Positions 24,292-36,930 of a stretch of DNA of 64,000 nt are shown in pieces. Under the pieces are notes generated by a model. The model was given only the letters and a program-made list of their open reading frames with translations, was not told the origin of the DNA and did no database searches. A program made the translations under genes and the position numbers. The stretch is from Botrytis cinerea B05.10. Lineage: Eukaryota > Ascomycota > Leotiomycetes > Helotiales > Sclerotiniaceae. How positions within the stretch are numbered: position 1 is the first letter of the stretch; each line of letters starts with the position of its first letter. The stretch covers positions 2,418,001 through 2,482,000 of the forward strand of contig NC_037315.1 in NCBI RefSeq assembly GCF_000143535.2, given 5' to 3'.

Positions 24292-26068
24292 TCATGTAGC
24301 CCCAGCGGGTCGAGCAATTCCAGTTAAATTAACGACTCCTCCACTTGTATATCCACCGCCAGCACCAGTAATCCAGCCCGGTACTTCATTACCATGTCCT
24401 TCTTTCTCAGCTCTATCTTTGATAACTTCCCATACTGGTGGAAACCCTGCATTCAATGGTCCACCCCTTTGTTTTGCTCCCAAAATTGCAAATTTACCCT
24501 GTATATGACTAATGAACCCCCTCAATAGCCCTTGCTGTACCAAACTCGCAACAATTGCTTCGACATCCAACATTTCTGGCATTTTACCTCCCCAAATTAC
24601 CCCATCATTTGGCGAAAGTTTCACCACACCTGGAGGCTTGATTAAGTCTTGTGCTGTTATAAACATTGTATTTGCGTGTGTACGACCTGACTGCATAAAC
24701 GCGGCAGAGTCTGCAGGCCTCTGCCAACCTTCAAGGATCTTCTGGCAATACTGCGCAGCTGTGACTAGATCGGCAAGGTTTAGAGTCGGTGCTTTCTTTG
24801 AATTGGGGTCGAACGGCCACTGGTATGTCAAACATAAAACACGTCGTGCTAGTGAACGCCATACATATATTTCGCAACGATACAATAGTGGCAGAAGAAT
24901 TCCCTTGTCGAACAGCCATTTTTCATTTCCGCCCTCTGGACCCAATGAACGCTTGAAAGCAGCCAAATTCCCCAACTTGATGGCCTTCACAATTGGTGTG
25001 AACCTTTCAAGTACCCCAGCAGCTTCGGGACGTGACATAAATGGCCGAGATGGGAATCGACCGAGTATCATGTTTGATGATATCAAATAAATCAGAATCA
25101 GACGTCGCTGGTTAATGCACTGTGCATGACACTGGTCGTAAGCAGCTTGAAGACTGCATTGGGCGAGGTAAAAGTGGGTATTCGAGAAGAAGTATCGGCC
25201 AAGATAATAAAGATATGTTACCCTTTGACTTGCGGGATAGAGCTCCAATGGTGGAGAGTGTTGGGTGATATTCGTGATGAGTTGATTCGCCAATCGCGTT
25301 TTCCGGCACTACGTGACCATTCAGCATTATTCCATGGATCGATTGGAGGCCACCATACTTGAAAGAAGAGTTTCAAAGCCAGATTTGCGAACGAGTATAT
25401 TCCAACTTTCTTCCCCTCTGGCTTTCCATCTGACCCAACCCCATTCCTATTCGTGGTCCTTTCCGTCAAACAAACTGTAAAAGCGCGCTGTATTGTTTCT
25501 GCCGTTCCTTCTACCAAAGTCTTTCGCGTCTCTCCAGCATCGACATCGGCAACTCTTCGCAATCTTCGGGTAAGATCCGGTCTTTTATCAAGTGTCATTG
25601 CAAGTTTCGCGAGGGCAGTAGATAGTTGGATGGCCGTTGGGAGTATCACTATCCCATATGTCGGATTGGATAAAGCTGCTAAACATGTGCTATTCCCATC
25701 CCATTAGTATGTTGGCTGAAGATAAGAGAGCTCATTTACCTTGCTAAAACGGTGAGCTGTGAGTGCGTTTCCAACAAATCCTCGAAATCTACATCCCTCC
25801 AGAACTCCAGGTAGTCCTTCATGAAAGCCAAAAAGCCTGGCCAAACGTTACCATCCTCATAACTTGCATTGGGGTCGTCTGGCAGGAGCTTCGCGATATG
25901 GCGTTCGAGTGCCGTGCTGTTTTTAAATGACGCTTTCAATTCTCGACCAAGCTGGAAATAGTGATCGGGGAGAGGAGGTTCGACTCGAAGCCATAACTGT
26001 AGACTTGTTCCATCCTTTGCTCTGAGAAATTTCAGGATAGACTCGAGGAACTCTTCGAGGATAGCCAT
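24292..26068 (-). CDS. csn12: PCI-domain protein of the Csn12/Thp1 (PCID2) family
   Basis: Three exons on the minus strand, 26068-25740, 25689-25359 and 25308-24292, with two 50-nt introns, give 558 aa. Key blocks are LWLRVEPPLPDHYFQLGREL, KRPDLTRRLR and TAETIQRAFTVCLTERT at the N-terminal half. CRKTRLANQL, ASQRVTYLYYLGRYFF and QRRLILIYLISSNMILGRFPS follow in the TPR-like region. The C-terminal winged-helix part has LDVEAIVASLVQQGLLRGFISH.QGKFAI. By family knowledge, such proteins are either COP9-signalosome-associated subunit 12 or the Thp1 subunit of TREX-2, which couples transcription to mRNA export. Sequence alone does not separate the two here. The ATG at 26068 (MAILEEFLE) is chosen because upstream sequence in frame has only a TTG. 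Confidence 0.85.
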
Positions 26069-26925
26069 GACTTGAGGATTCGATACCACGGAGAGAGGGT
26101 ATGAGCGGGGATTAGGATGTTTGTCGCGCAACCTTGCCGGCTATAATGTTTACAACAACTTCGTATTCATTTCGAATCAATCGGAAATCCTGAACAATTA
26201 TGTGAGATTTAAATAATATATAGTTGAAGCAATTATCATCGATCATTGATGTTTTGATACCGTCTTAGCTCAAGGCTGTGATGAGCTGCAGCCAACCGTA
26301 GCTCTTCATTCTGGTCTTGCATGAGCTAGCGGCCGCAGTATTTCATCAGCCTCGTGTAATGTGGCGGTGCATTGTGGCTCTTTCCCTTCCATCAAACATA
26401 TTTTTAGACATCAACACACCTAATCACACACATCCACTGAAATAATTGAAACATCATTGATGATGTCTAAATATAAATATTCAATCGAATTCTTAGATGC
26501 ATTTCTCAAGGAGCTTCAAGAACTTATATTATCAGACATTAAGTGATCACTTTTGCTAAGCTTAAGCTTCGTCAAATAAACGAGAACCATATCGCTTGTA
26601 TTGATCAGTGCTAATTCTCAGTTGTGTTGAACCTGTCGAGATTCTACATACTCACAATCTTTTCTGAGTAAATGATAGAATGATCTGATAGATTTATCTA
26701 TTATATTGAAACAAGGAGCCAATAGTATCATGGGCCTTACGCGTGGAATGGCTGTGTCGGCCGACGGAACATACTACTAGTTAAAATTATAAAACATTGA
26801 GCTGTCAGTATCTTTGAATTTCTTTATAAGGTAGAAATCAATCAATTAACTGGACTAAATCTTAAGTATTTAGCAGGACTTAAGATTCTCCCGCTATCAA
26901 ACCTAATCTCTATTTCTTGAACTGA
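26069..26925. promoter_or_regulatory. Upstream region of the PCI gene and 3' flank of the NmrA-like gene
   Basis: It contains the promoter of the minus-strand PCI gene on its left side and the terminator region of the next minus-strand gene on its right. No coding frame or motif was recognised. Confidence 0.45.
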
Positions 26926-28090
26926 TCATGGCCCATGTTTCCACACATTGGACAGAAACTCTTCAGCGTATGTGAAGCAAAATTTTGGTAACAACTCATT
27001 CCATTCGTTGGATGCGTTCCAGCCACCACGCTCAAGTGCCAATATGAACGCCGAAAAATAGCTCTGTGAAAAGGCATCTCTAAGATCCTCCGAAACCGAA
27101 GAGTGCACGATGACAGGGAACCAGGAAGATGTAAGTATCCCCTTTTCCAAGTCACTCTTTTCAACAGATTCCACGATGAACTTTTTTCCTACAGAAGATA
27201 GCGTTGATGTAAAGTTCGTACGCATAGTTTGAAATAGACGAACCTCTAATCTTCTCACAAAGCTTAATGAAGTCCAAAACCGGCATTTGATTTGCACGAA
27301 CTCCGCTGACTTCTGGCCATGCGCTTTCATAGTCCACTGCCTTAGTAACAATTCTTGCCAAATCTTGCACGGAGGTCAAAGTGATTTGGGCCTTTGTATC
27401 CTTATGGATGATAGCTCTACAGTTCTCAACATCTATCGGCATTGGAAAAATTTGCATGAATTTCGCCGAAGGATGTGGGTAACTGAAATAATTCAAGAAC
27501 AATCCACACTGAAACAAAGTGAACTCCAAAACCTATCTCTAAATCAGCATTGCAGATGACGAGTTTGGAGCAACGAACCTTTTTTTCCTTATTGATTTCT
27601 CGAAGATAATCATATACTTGATCTTTTCCCTCATATGCGGGCATTCCGTAGTGACTTCTGGTAGCCCACTCACTAGGTGCGAACCGACGAACACCGGCTT
27701 CGATACATGCATCAATGAGATTTATTTGAGATTGATTATTGGGATCATTAAATGTAATGATGAACGAGAGAACCGTATCGACTCCCTCGAGTGCATTCAC
27801 AAGTGCTGCTTTGTCTGAATAATCCACAACGTTGACTGTAACTCCTTCCGAGGATAAGTCTGGAACTTCCTATTTGAATATCAGCAGTTATTCGGCACAA
27901 AAAATGACCTACCGGACTCGCTTGGGCTTACTTTTCGGGAGAATACTTTGATCTCATGTTTACCCTCCGCTAAAAGTGCCTCCAAAACTTCCCGTCCAAC
28001 ATCTACTATCGCGTCAGCTCCTAACTTTCAAACCCTTCATACTATCCACAACTTACTTCCAGCGCCACCAGCAAGTACAATCTTTACCAT
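26926..28090 (-). CDS. NmrA-like / isoflavone-reductase-type NAD(P)-binding protein
   Basis: Five exons on the minus strand: 28090-28057, 28002-27932, 27869-27579, 27532-27244 and 27188-26926, giving 315 aa. The first intron uses the second of two tandem AG acceptors, which restores the Rossmann motif GGAGNVG near residues 8-14. Later blocks typical of the family are GVDTVLSFI, GVRRFAPSEWA, FTLFQCGLFLNYF and the C-terminal segment after KIRG. Two internal introns use the less common donor GTTCGT. By family, these atypical short-chain dehydrogenase-like proteins bind NADP(H). Some are redox sensors acting on transcription factors, others are reductases. No cluster partner indicates which applies here. 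Confidence 0.85.
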
Positions 28091-28629
28091 TTTGAACGTA
28101 GGGTTATATGAGTGTTCACGATCTCTCTCAGCGTCCGCGTAGACATTTCAACAAGTGGAGCCATGACATTTTATGGGTCAGATTGGGGCCAGCAGTGCTG
28201 GGCTCCACCTTGTATCTTCGGCTATTATGGGGGAACAGGAGTACCCCTGTGTCTCATCTCATCCTGTTTTCAAGGAGTCATGGACATGTTCCCAAGTTAC
28301 CTCAATATCTGGTCGATTGAAAATGGATATGTTAGACAATGCGACATCTGCGCCACGGCCTCTACAAGATCACTTACTAAAATAGTTCCGGATTATAAAT
28401 CTCAATCAACAATTTAGGAGATATCAACGTGATTGGTTGAGTAAGTTGCAGATTATCACTACAAGTGACTCCAGTGATGTCACGTGTTTGTCACGTGCCA
28501 TTACACCCAGCACATCTGAAGGCTTCCAAAATCACTCTTTCAACAACCTAATTTTGTCATTTAGCAATTCAACTGAGATCATACTCTTGATGATTAACCT
28601 GCTTAATACTATTCATAGATTACCGTTCC
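28091..28629. promoter_or_regulatory. Promoter-side region of the NmrA-like gene
   Basis: It holds the upstream region of the minus-strand NmrA-like gene. Two CACGTG-like words (tcacgtg) lie close together at about 28480-28497. Short frames here have no recognised motif. Confidence 0.4.
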
Positions 28630-29190
28630 ATATTGATCGACCTTTCCCCCGTAACCCATAATAGCAAATGCTGTCCCGAATAGCGCCCAGGAGTCTATTT
28701 TACTCAACCATCATCAATGAACAAGAATCGTTTATATGTAAGCACTTACCTGCATTGTTTAAAAGCCCAGCAGTATCACTCACGACTGTTAACAGCCGCC
28801 TTTAATTTTCTCACCCTGCTTGCATTAGTGGAGAGTGTCACTGTACGATCACTGACCATAAATGTTGGACCATCCGCTAAAATCATCTGTTTCTCGGTCA
28901 GCATCGGGATTTGAATTAATCAACTGCTTGCTATATAGTCTCTATTGCGAAATAACTCCACGGCATCCAGTTCTGCCTATGCAAACACTTCGAACACAGA
29001 AAAAAGACTATGGAGAAGGCCAGAAGTTTTGCTATCCAATTTCATCGGGCATTTATTCATATGCCATCTTCCCTGGAAAAATCTATCGCGTGTGCGCGCC
29101 ATATTTGAAATTTCCAAACAGTAAATTTGCCATTGCCAATACATCTGGATGAACTTTTGCACATTCGCTCGCTGCTTTCCTTTGTATGCT
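28630..29190 (-). pseudogene. Remnant of a secreted metallopeptidase-like gene, copy 1
   Basis: Minus-strand fragments align by eye with copy 2 at 31.6-32.9 kb. Both have an exon ending in GLLNNA at a GTAAGT donor (28.73-28.78 kb here), followed by an exon of pattern D-WALFGTAFAIM (28.63-28.68 kb). The NNAD-(Y/W)A-F pattern after a Tyr-Gly motif (WSNIYGQ at about 28.86 kb) is reminiscent of fungal zincin metallopeptidases of the deuterolysin/aspzincin type. Stops and frame changes interrupt the reading. Upstream sequence at 29.09-29.18 kb reads ECAKVHPDVLAMANLLFG. No intact start or HExxH was found. The family call is tentative. Confidence 0.35.
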
Positions 29191-30071
29191 TGAGATAGAT
29201 CACTTGCCTAATGCAACAATATTTTTCAAACAATGAGACTCCATCAGTGGGAGGTTTATATATTTTGATCTATAGCTTTCGTCTTATATCTGCAGTCACG
29301 CTTCCAATGTTTATCCCCATGGATTTGGTGATGTCGGAATCCCGCTTGAACTGTCGTTGGATACCATATCTCAAGAACCAAGGACATATTGTTATCTGCC
29401 AAAACGCACCAGTCGGCTAAACAGTCCATGCAGAGTTCAAAAGACTCATGAAAGCTCCGGGTTTTTCGATCTAGACGTAAATTACTATGTCACTCACTAC
29501 GGAAAGTTCAAATCTGGCAATTTTATCAAGAGGATTTTGCCTCAAATTCCGACTTATCGATTAAGGCTGTCAGCTTAGATGGACCTCAGTTAACCTCGTA
29601 CACAGAATCCAACGCATTGAAATTTGAATGGAACCTTGCAACCGACCCTGTTTCATTTTGTAGGTTGGAAGGGTGCATATGGTCACGTGTTAATCGTGTA
29701 GTCATTGATGATTCATATCTGTGGTTTGATGCAAAGTTTCTTACTCTCTACTCTATGGAGGGATTGGTCGATACGACTTCAAATAGATGTTGGATCACAA
29801 AGTTGTCTAATCTCCATTTATCCGTGTGAATATCCGGATACCAAATTTAGCGATAACACATCACAACAATCCTTCTGCAGCGCTGAGGCACAGTTGCACT
29901 GCCAATGAATACTCAACAACATTGTGCATAAAATTCATTCCTCACAGAACTGTTCTTTTCTTTTTTTCTTTTTTCTTTTTTTCAAAACAAGCCAAACATC
30001 GCGCGTTTCTTTTCAGAGCTCAATCGCTATTTCCTGCAAGCTCAGTCTTCCTGCCTGAATATCACACCACA
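29191..30071. promoter_or_regulatory. Upstream region of the DUF7730-type gene
   Basis: It contains the promoter of the plus-strand gene starting at 30072, with a long T/C-rich leader tract at 29945-29985 typical of fungal 5' regions. Part may be decayed sequence of metallopeptidase copy 1. No intact gene. Confidence 0.45.
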
Positions 30072-31154
30072 ATGTCCGAAGGAACCAACAGATGGCCTGC
30101 AAAAGATGTCTTACTCTTTATCGTTTGCCTCCCGTATATTTGTCTCAATATCCCATCTTACTTGATTGCTCGTCAAAGAGAGAAATCACGTCCGCGATAT
30201 TGGAGACACATGCAACATGAAGGTCATCCTGGTCACACCCCTGTCCCGATGATTCCAAGATCAATAGACAGCTCCCTCACGCTTCCTCTTTCATCTGTCC
30301 CAGATCTTCAACGCAGAAAACATAAAACTATCTCCCAAAACCAATGCTTGCTCCTATCGAAATTGCCATTTGAGCTTCGAAAAGTTATCTGGGAAGAATG
30401 CATGGGCGGGAAAGTTTTACATCTCACACTCGCAAAGTATGACGGCGAAACGCACGACAAGCTGGTCCACATCGTATGCCTAGGGGAACCAAAACATGAA
30501 CGCTGTTTTAATCTATGGTTCCCAAGGCTAGACTCCTTTGATAAAGCAAACATGATCACTGTTTGCCCTCGGCAAGATTCTAAATTCTTGTCTCTGCTTT
30601 TGACTTGCCGCAAAATGTTAGTACTATCATTTCCATTGTCGAGTTGTAACTAATCTTAGAAAGCTATTCCGAGGCAATTGATTACCTGTATGGGAGCAAC
30701 AATTTTGAAACAACAGTTCACTGTTTTCGGCTATTGCCAAGTCTTTTTCTTCCCCAGCGTTTAGATTCCATTCGCTCACTGGATTTGCGATGGGAAAGAG
30801 TAGGCTATCAGCCAGCTACACGAAGCTCACAGAAGGATCGAGGCTTTTGTGGGGGGCATTGGGAAAGTTCTTGGAGAATAATAGCTGGCATGAAAAGTCT
30901 TTCTGTACTTCGTGTAGAGATTGAAGATTCTTACATGGTGCAGCATTGGTATCAGTTTCGAGACGAAGAGATGGATAGAATCTTACAGCCCATTAGAGAG
31001 GTAACGCGACCGGTGGTATTTCATGTTCAGTTTCTTTTTTATCTACCGTTTAATCGTTCTCTCTTGAATAACTTACACTGTTCAATTTCCTTTGCCCCTC
31101 CAGAAATTCTTCAAACACGGGGACTATGCACTGCTCGTATCTGAAACCCTTTAA
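30072..31154 (+). CDS. DUF7730-type fungal protein with N-terminal hydrophobic segment
   Basis: Three exons, 30072-30616, 30664-31000 and 31104-31154, with GTTAGT/AAG and GTAACG/CAG introns, give 310 aa. Residues 13-33 (VLLFIVCLPYICLNIPSYLI) form a hydrophobic segment that could be a membrane anchor. The block LLLSKLPFELRKVIWEECMG followed by GKVLHL is the hallmark of a large fungal family related to F-box-like N termini (DUF7730). It continues with LTCRKIYSEAIDYLYGSNNF across the first splice. Members are very common in leotiomycetes and have no established biochemical role. The last exon is only 17 codons; skipping it would use a stop in the intron. Confidence 0.75.
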
Positions 31155-31589
31155 AACGCGTTTTTTTATATGTTACACTCCTAAAATTATATTTGATTCT
31201 TTTGATTATACTTACAATTTGTACTCTGCAATATATTAAAGAGACACAAAATAATATTTATAAATACCTCACTTTGTATATATATATACAGTAAAATAAT
31301 AAGCAAAATTAAAGAAAATATTAGTTTCTATTAAATTATAAATCTTGATTGATTTAATATTTAATATTGAAAAAGGATAATGTAAAATGTAATACTATAA
31401 AATAAGCAGGGGGGCGGATATAAATGGCCTAGTACTGTATTATAAAAAGTCTTCATGTTTCAGTTGAGTTGTCCTCATTTCATATCAAATTGTAATTCTG
31501 CTACCATTCCTGCTTATTGCTGAAATGTTTGCCATCGTAAGGAACTTAAATGTCATTGTAGCTGCAAAACAGATCCCTTTAAGTAGAGA
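31155..31589. other. AT-rich spacer
   Basis: The 3' flank of the DUF7730-type gene, very AT-rich at 31.16-31.40 kb with simple TA repeats. Nothing coding is visible. Confidence 0.5.
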
Positions 31590-32910
31590 AAGTTTCATTC
31601 TCGAGAATTGTACCTCCATGCGCCATGATTGCACATGCTGATGCGTATAGTGCAAAGACATCTGATTGACGTTAACCAGGGAACAAAAGGAGGGTCCAGA
31701 TCGCTTTAATACTTACCAGCGTTGTTGAGGAGCCCACCAGTGCTTAGTCTACTATTGATAATTTCCACAATTTGACTGTCCTAGACTGCATTAGCTTCAA
31801 TTTGCGCCCACTCAGAAACTCTCTCTAGCCGTAACCCAAAATTCCTCTCACATCATTCCTTCTGGCATGATTGGATGAATGCGCATGGGTTAACTGATTG
31901 TTATCAGATGAATTCGTTGCTTTGCTCTGGGTAGTACTTATGTCGTGCAGAAGCATTTCATTCCAGATTGTCACTGAGTCAACGGCGGATTAAACAAGAC
32001 TCCCAGTAGAAGGCCGTATAATTCATCTTATCAGGGTCAGTCCAGTGGAAATGAGCTTTATGTCCATTTGAAAGTCTCTTGCATACGAAAATTCAAATAC
32101 CATCCACAAATTTGTATTTGAAAGTGACCGATGTTCAATCTCATATCTCCAGCACTATAAGCCCACACCAGACTGTATACATAGGTAAGACTATCTATTA
32201 CTTTTGCTGCTGCTTTTAGATCTGTCTTTTGTTAGCAACAGCACCGAAATAAGTACGAGAAGATACTTCATATGTCGGACATCAGGCTATCATGCCCTGC
32301 TCCATTTTTTTGCACTTATCTTTCTGTTGTACAAGAAAATTTCCGTCAAATGATACAATAACGTTGCTTGTTACATTTATCAAGGAAAGACCTAGTTTTC
32401 AGTATATTAACTCACAAAATCGTTGATTTCAGGGTTCATACCTGCTGGAGCCCCGCGATTCCGCATATTCAGAACTCCATTGCGAGCTTCAAAAATTCTA
32501 GCATAACATTTGCTCAGCGTCGGACTTAGACGCTCTATTGAAAAATAAGCAACTTACTCCCGATTTTGTAGCGTACTGCATCTATATCACTTCCGAGTTT
32601 CCACATAATAAGGCCTTGATTTTCATGTGAAAGGGCTCCTAGACTAGCATCTGCAATTCCTAGTTCGCTTATGCTGACAGCTCTCAGCGCGTTCACAGCC
32701 AATCCGTAAGCATTTCCGATGCTCGGTGGGATAATCTGCCTATTCTTGTCATTCTTGAGTTTGAATTTTTGAACAGTAAAACTAATTTTACTTACCTTGT
32801 GTACAGTCATCAGATATTCTCCACCATCGAATATTCTGTGCTACCGTCGATGTGACTTGAACTGTGAGAAGAGTAGCAGCACTCGTGACTATAAGTCGTA
32901 AGAGTTTCAT
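31590..32910 (-). pseudogene. Secreted metallopeptidase-like gene, copy 2, probably broken
   Basis: The minus strand begins with ATG at 32910 and a clear signal peptide (MKLLRLIVTSAATLLTVQV, A-rich cleavage region), ending at a GTAAGT donor at 32796. Further exon-like pieces are IIPPSIGNAYGLAVNALRAV...SHENQGLIMWKLGSDIDAV (32.56-32.72 kb) and FEARNGVLNMRNRGAPAG (32.44-32.49 kb). A block NEMLLHDIST follows near 31.95 kb that resembles a damaged zinc site HExxH. GILGYG then meets an in-frame TAG near 31.83 kb, and GLLNNA/DVFALYASACAIMAHGG lies at 31.6-31.75 kb across a normal intron. The order, zinc-like site, Tyr-Gly and NNAD..A suggest a deuterolysin-like secreted zincin. The splice phase from exon 1 to 2 does not close and stops are present, so I call it a pseudogene. 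Confidence 0.45.
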
Positions 32911-33176
32911 TTCGAATGTTAAACGTGAGGAAGGCACAAGCGGTATCTTTAGGAGTTGATTTGCTGGTGTTTTTTCCTCCACATAACTTTGTGGCTCTCG
33001 CGCACCGATTTACCAACTGTTGGTCTCATGGCCCCTAGTGCGAGTTCTTCCACATGTAATCCTTTTTTAACACAGCTTTGTGTCACAACTAACGTTGGAC
33101 ACCGATATCTGTTCGGGCCAGCTCCTCATGTTTCAAAAATGCGAATTCTACTTGGGGAGGCAGTCTTTATATGTGT
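32911..33176. promoter_or_regulatory. Upstream region of metallopeptidase copy 2
   Basis: A short region between the signal-peptide exon and the first repeat sequence. No distinct motif recognised. Confidence 0.35.
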
Positions 33177-33420
33177 CAGGTATATTCCAATGTGGTAAAA
33201 ACTAATTATATGTGTTGGCAAATCTTGGGTATATTCAGGGCTACATATAGTTTATTTCTCGTTCTATCTCCTTCCTAGTATCTAATTCTATGATGCCTTG
33301 ATTCCTTTGTATTACATTATAGGTAAGAGACTTTTAGGCCAAGACTGTAGATCTCTTGAACAAGAGTTTCCTAATTACCTAAGCTGTAGAGCATTAACCG
33401 AGATCCCTAATACATACACA
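33177..33420. repeat. Partly preserved LTR-like repeat end
   Basis: The stretch starting gtatattccaat and running through attatatg, cttgattcctttgtattacatta and then taaccgagatccctaatac matches, in the same orientation, the degraded sequences at 41.64-41.83 kb and 41.51-41.57 kb. Differences are mostly G-to-A or C-to-T, with this copy less degraded in its first half. It marks the border between normal DNA and the AT-rich block, as LTR ends often do. Confidence 0.5.
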
Positions 33421-36400
33421 TCCCTATTACTTGCGCGATTTCAATAACAACAATACTATAACTTCAGATATTAATAATATATTTATAAAAAACTTGTATA
33501 AAAATTATATTAGATTATTTAAAAGAAATTCAAACTCTCAATTACATTTAAATAACAAATCTATTTGAAATCAATCAATTTATTATTGCGGAACATCGAT
33601 ATAGGACCGACATCGGGTCGATCATTTATTCAATGCAGAGTTTTTATATTATATATAACTTCATTTTTAAAAGAATTATTAATATCACCATAGGGATGGT
33701 AAAGTTAATATAATATTATGATTTACACTATTATAATATTACTTAAGATTTTAAAAGTTAGGATTACAAAATATATTACTATAATATCGAAAAACATTAA
33801 TACAAATACTAATACAATTATATAATCTCTATCCCAATATTAACAATTTTCTAAAATCGTTAATAATATATCCTTCTAATTAATTCCTTAAATTCCTTTA
33901 TATAATTACCTTTCTTTTTAATCTTACACTCCCCCTATTACACCTTTTAATTTCTATCAATTCACTTTATAACCTTAATCATAATAATATTATTATTAAT
34001 TAAATCCTTAAATACTTAATACAATTTTAATTTAATCATTACATCTACAAAATTAAATTCTTTATTAATCCATTTGATTTCTATAATCTCTCATTTTTTA
34101 TATACTTTTCAAATCATTATAATATCAATCATTAATCTCTTTTTATTAATAACATCAAACTTCATAGAACAATTATAAAATAACTTAAAATTGATATATA
34201 TAATTAATAATATCTTACATACTAAAAAAATCTTATTAATTATATTTTTAATTATTATATTAATATTGAATTCTAAAATCATTTTATAAAATTCTAAAGC
34301 TAATATATTTCTAATAACTCTTTTATATTTAATTAATAATTAATAAATAATATTAATTTTATTATATTTATCCAATTCTTTTCTTTTGAATTAATTATTT
34401 ATATAACAAAAGAAAAATCGAAAACTATTTTTAATTAACATATAATTGTAATATATATTCTATAAACATATTATACAATATACTAATCCTTTATTATTAC
34501 TAACTTTCTTAATTTTCTATAAATTCTATATATATTAAAAGATTTTGTTTTAACAAATTATAAATTCTTACATTACTTTTATTAATTAAAATAGATTGAT
34601 TTATTTTTATATTAAATAATTAAATCTTTATTGAATTTGAATAATATATTTGATATTAATATTTTATATTCTTTTATTATAAACTCTATATTCTTAAATT
34701 TAATTTATTTATAATCTGCAAATTCCTTATTAATAATAATGAGAATATTATTTATTTAGAGTTTTATAATATCAAATACTATATTATTTTTAGTTGTATA
34801 CAAAAGGCATAGGTTATATATTGATTGTATTATTTTGAAAGTATTAAAGATTTAATTTTAATAAATTCTTAAAATGTATTTAATTGTTATCTAGGATAGA
34901 ATATAATATAAATATTATTGTTATTATTATAATTATTTCGAGAATTGTATTTTTAAAAATCATTTCGATTATAAAATTTATTTTGATTGTTAGGGTATTG
35001 ATTAAAGTATTGATTGTTTTGATTGGTGGGAGTATTTCCATATAAGCTATAATTATTGAAATCTTTTCGGGAATTTGTGAATTCAAAGTTTCCTTTAATT
35101 GTTTATTATATATCCATTTGTTTTTTGATATTATAATTTTATATTGAATAATTAGATTTCTTATAATAATGGTAAAAACTAAATCGATATTTCTTTTTTC
35201 ATTGTTGATTTTGTATTTTAAAAATATCGAGATTTATAGAATCAAATAATATTAGTATAGTGGATAATATATTAATTAAGAATGTATAGAATTATATAAA
35301 GCTTGAATTCATTTTTGATTTCAAAAGGTATTCATTCTTTTATAAATTCTGATTTCAAACTTCAAATTTCTATTTCCAATTATTAATATCAATAGGAGAA
35401 TAAGGATTCAAATTTTATATAAATAATTATTAAAGATTATAAAAGACTTTTGTTTTTATTATTATAATCATTTCATATAACTGCTTATAATATATTATAT
35501 TGAAATATTCTAATTGAATATAAAAAGCTGAAAAAAATATCTTATTGGTTATCTTGAATTTATTAAATCGAATCGAGGTTTTATGTGCTATATCGATTGA
35601 AATATAAAATCTATCAAGTTTGTTAAAAAAGGAATTACTAATAATATAGATCGAGGTTTTATTAATAATATCATTTATATTAATCAATCTTTCTTATTAT
35701 ATATAATTATTGATAAAAAAAAGTTAAATATAAAAGCTTCTTTTTTTCTATATGGAAAATAATCGAATCAATTATTTAATAGATTTATAAATCTTATTTT
35801 CAAATAATATATTCCTTTTATCGAGATATCAATCTTATCTTTTTCTTTCAAAGAGATTCAAGATTCTTCAAAGTTTGTTATCGATTAATTCTATTTTGAA
35901 TAGGAATACTTAATAAATTTTATATAAATTGAGATTATAATAATTAAATCAATTGAAATTGAATACTTAATTGATTTTTTATAATAGTTTTAAAAAAACA
36001 CTCTATAACCAAACCTCATTTAAATATTTATTGAATAATAAAGAATGAATCGAATATATAATTAATAATATTATATAGATAATTAAAATAATCCTATTGA
36101 TTTTGTATTAATATCAATAAAGAAAAAAATTGTAAAGTTTATAATTCTAAAAGCTAAATAGTTTTTTTATAATTCATTATTATTAATTAAAAGTATTATT
36201 AATTTCAACTCTAAATATCTTAAGTTAAATAGATGGTAATAAGCTAATATTCGAAATACTTAATATATTAATTATAATAGAAAAAGAAAACGAAATAAAA
36301 ATATAAACAAAAACGAAAATAAAAACAAAAATGAAAGCGAAAATTAAAAAGCATAAAAGATATAAAAGATTGTAAAAATTATAAAAAGATTTGTCTTAAA

Positions 36401-36720
36401 CAAATAAAAATAAAAATAAAGAATTTCTTTGTAAAGTTGAATTGCTTTTATTACAATAAGACTCTTTTGTAAAATAAAATATACTATTATAGAGTAGGAG
36501 ATAGGTATTAAATAAGATATATGATATTCTATAAGAATAAAAGAAGACACTGAATGAGTGTTGACTATATAGGATATGAATGTTCAAGGCATCTACAAGA
36601 CTACGCTATTGAACCCATGACATATAGAATGTCAATGTAGGATTGATATCAGGCCAATCATTTATTCGATACAGAGTTTTTATATTATATATAGTTTCAC
36701 TTTCGAAAGGATATTAAGGG
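33421..36720. mobile_element. RIP-degraded retroelement sequence
   Basis: About 3.3 kb of extreme AT composition (long runs of only A/T words, almost no CpG or CpA contexts) without usable frames. A 40-bp word pattern (catttattc-a-cagagtttttatattatata) occurs at both ends, near 33.62 kb and 36.66 kb, in the same direction, suggesting terminal or flanking repeats. Fragments rich in Asn/Ile codons at 34.88-35.09 kb on the minus strand may be a former gag. The family cannot be assigned. Confidence 0.6.
36230..36620. repeat. LTR-like repeat related to 63420-63770
   Basis: The stretch with aaaaacgaaaataaaaacaa runs, then gaagacactgaatgagtg, then ggcatctacaagactacgct and attgaaccc matches 63.42-63.77 kb in the same order and strand, with mostly transition differences. 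It is probably one LTR family present twice at opposite ends of the AT-rich region. Confidence 0.6.
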
Positions 36721-36930
36721 ATTAATTAAAATTCTTATATTCTCCTGGACCCTATTATACGCTAGTCGTCACCTTGCATTGATTCTAATACAATTGAATA
36801 AAGATTATATATACTGATCCAATCTATCACGTGACTCATCACCGTAACAAGTTATTGTTTATAAGCTTAAATAGAATAGCTCACAATTTCACCCTTTTTC
36901 TTCCATTCATCTCTTCAAATTTTCAATACT

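Noticed and set aside
34880..35687. Minus-strand frames of 68 and 85 aa in AT-rich DNA
   Set aside because: They may be relics of gag or protease, but the order does not fit one element and the similarity is too weak to call.
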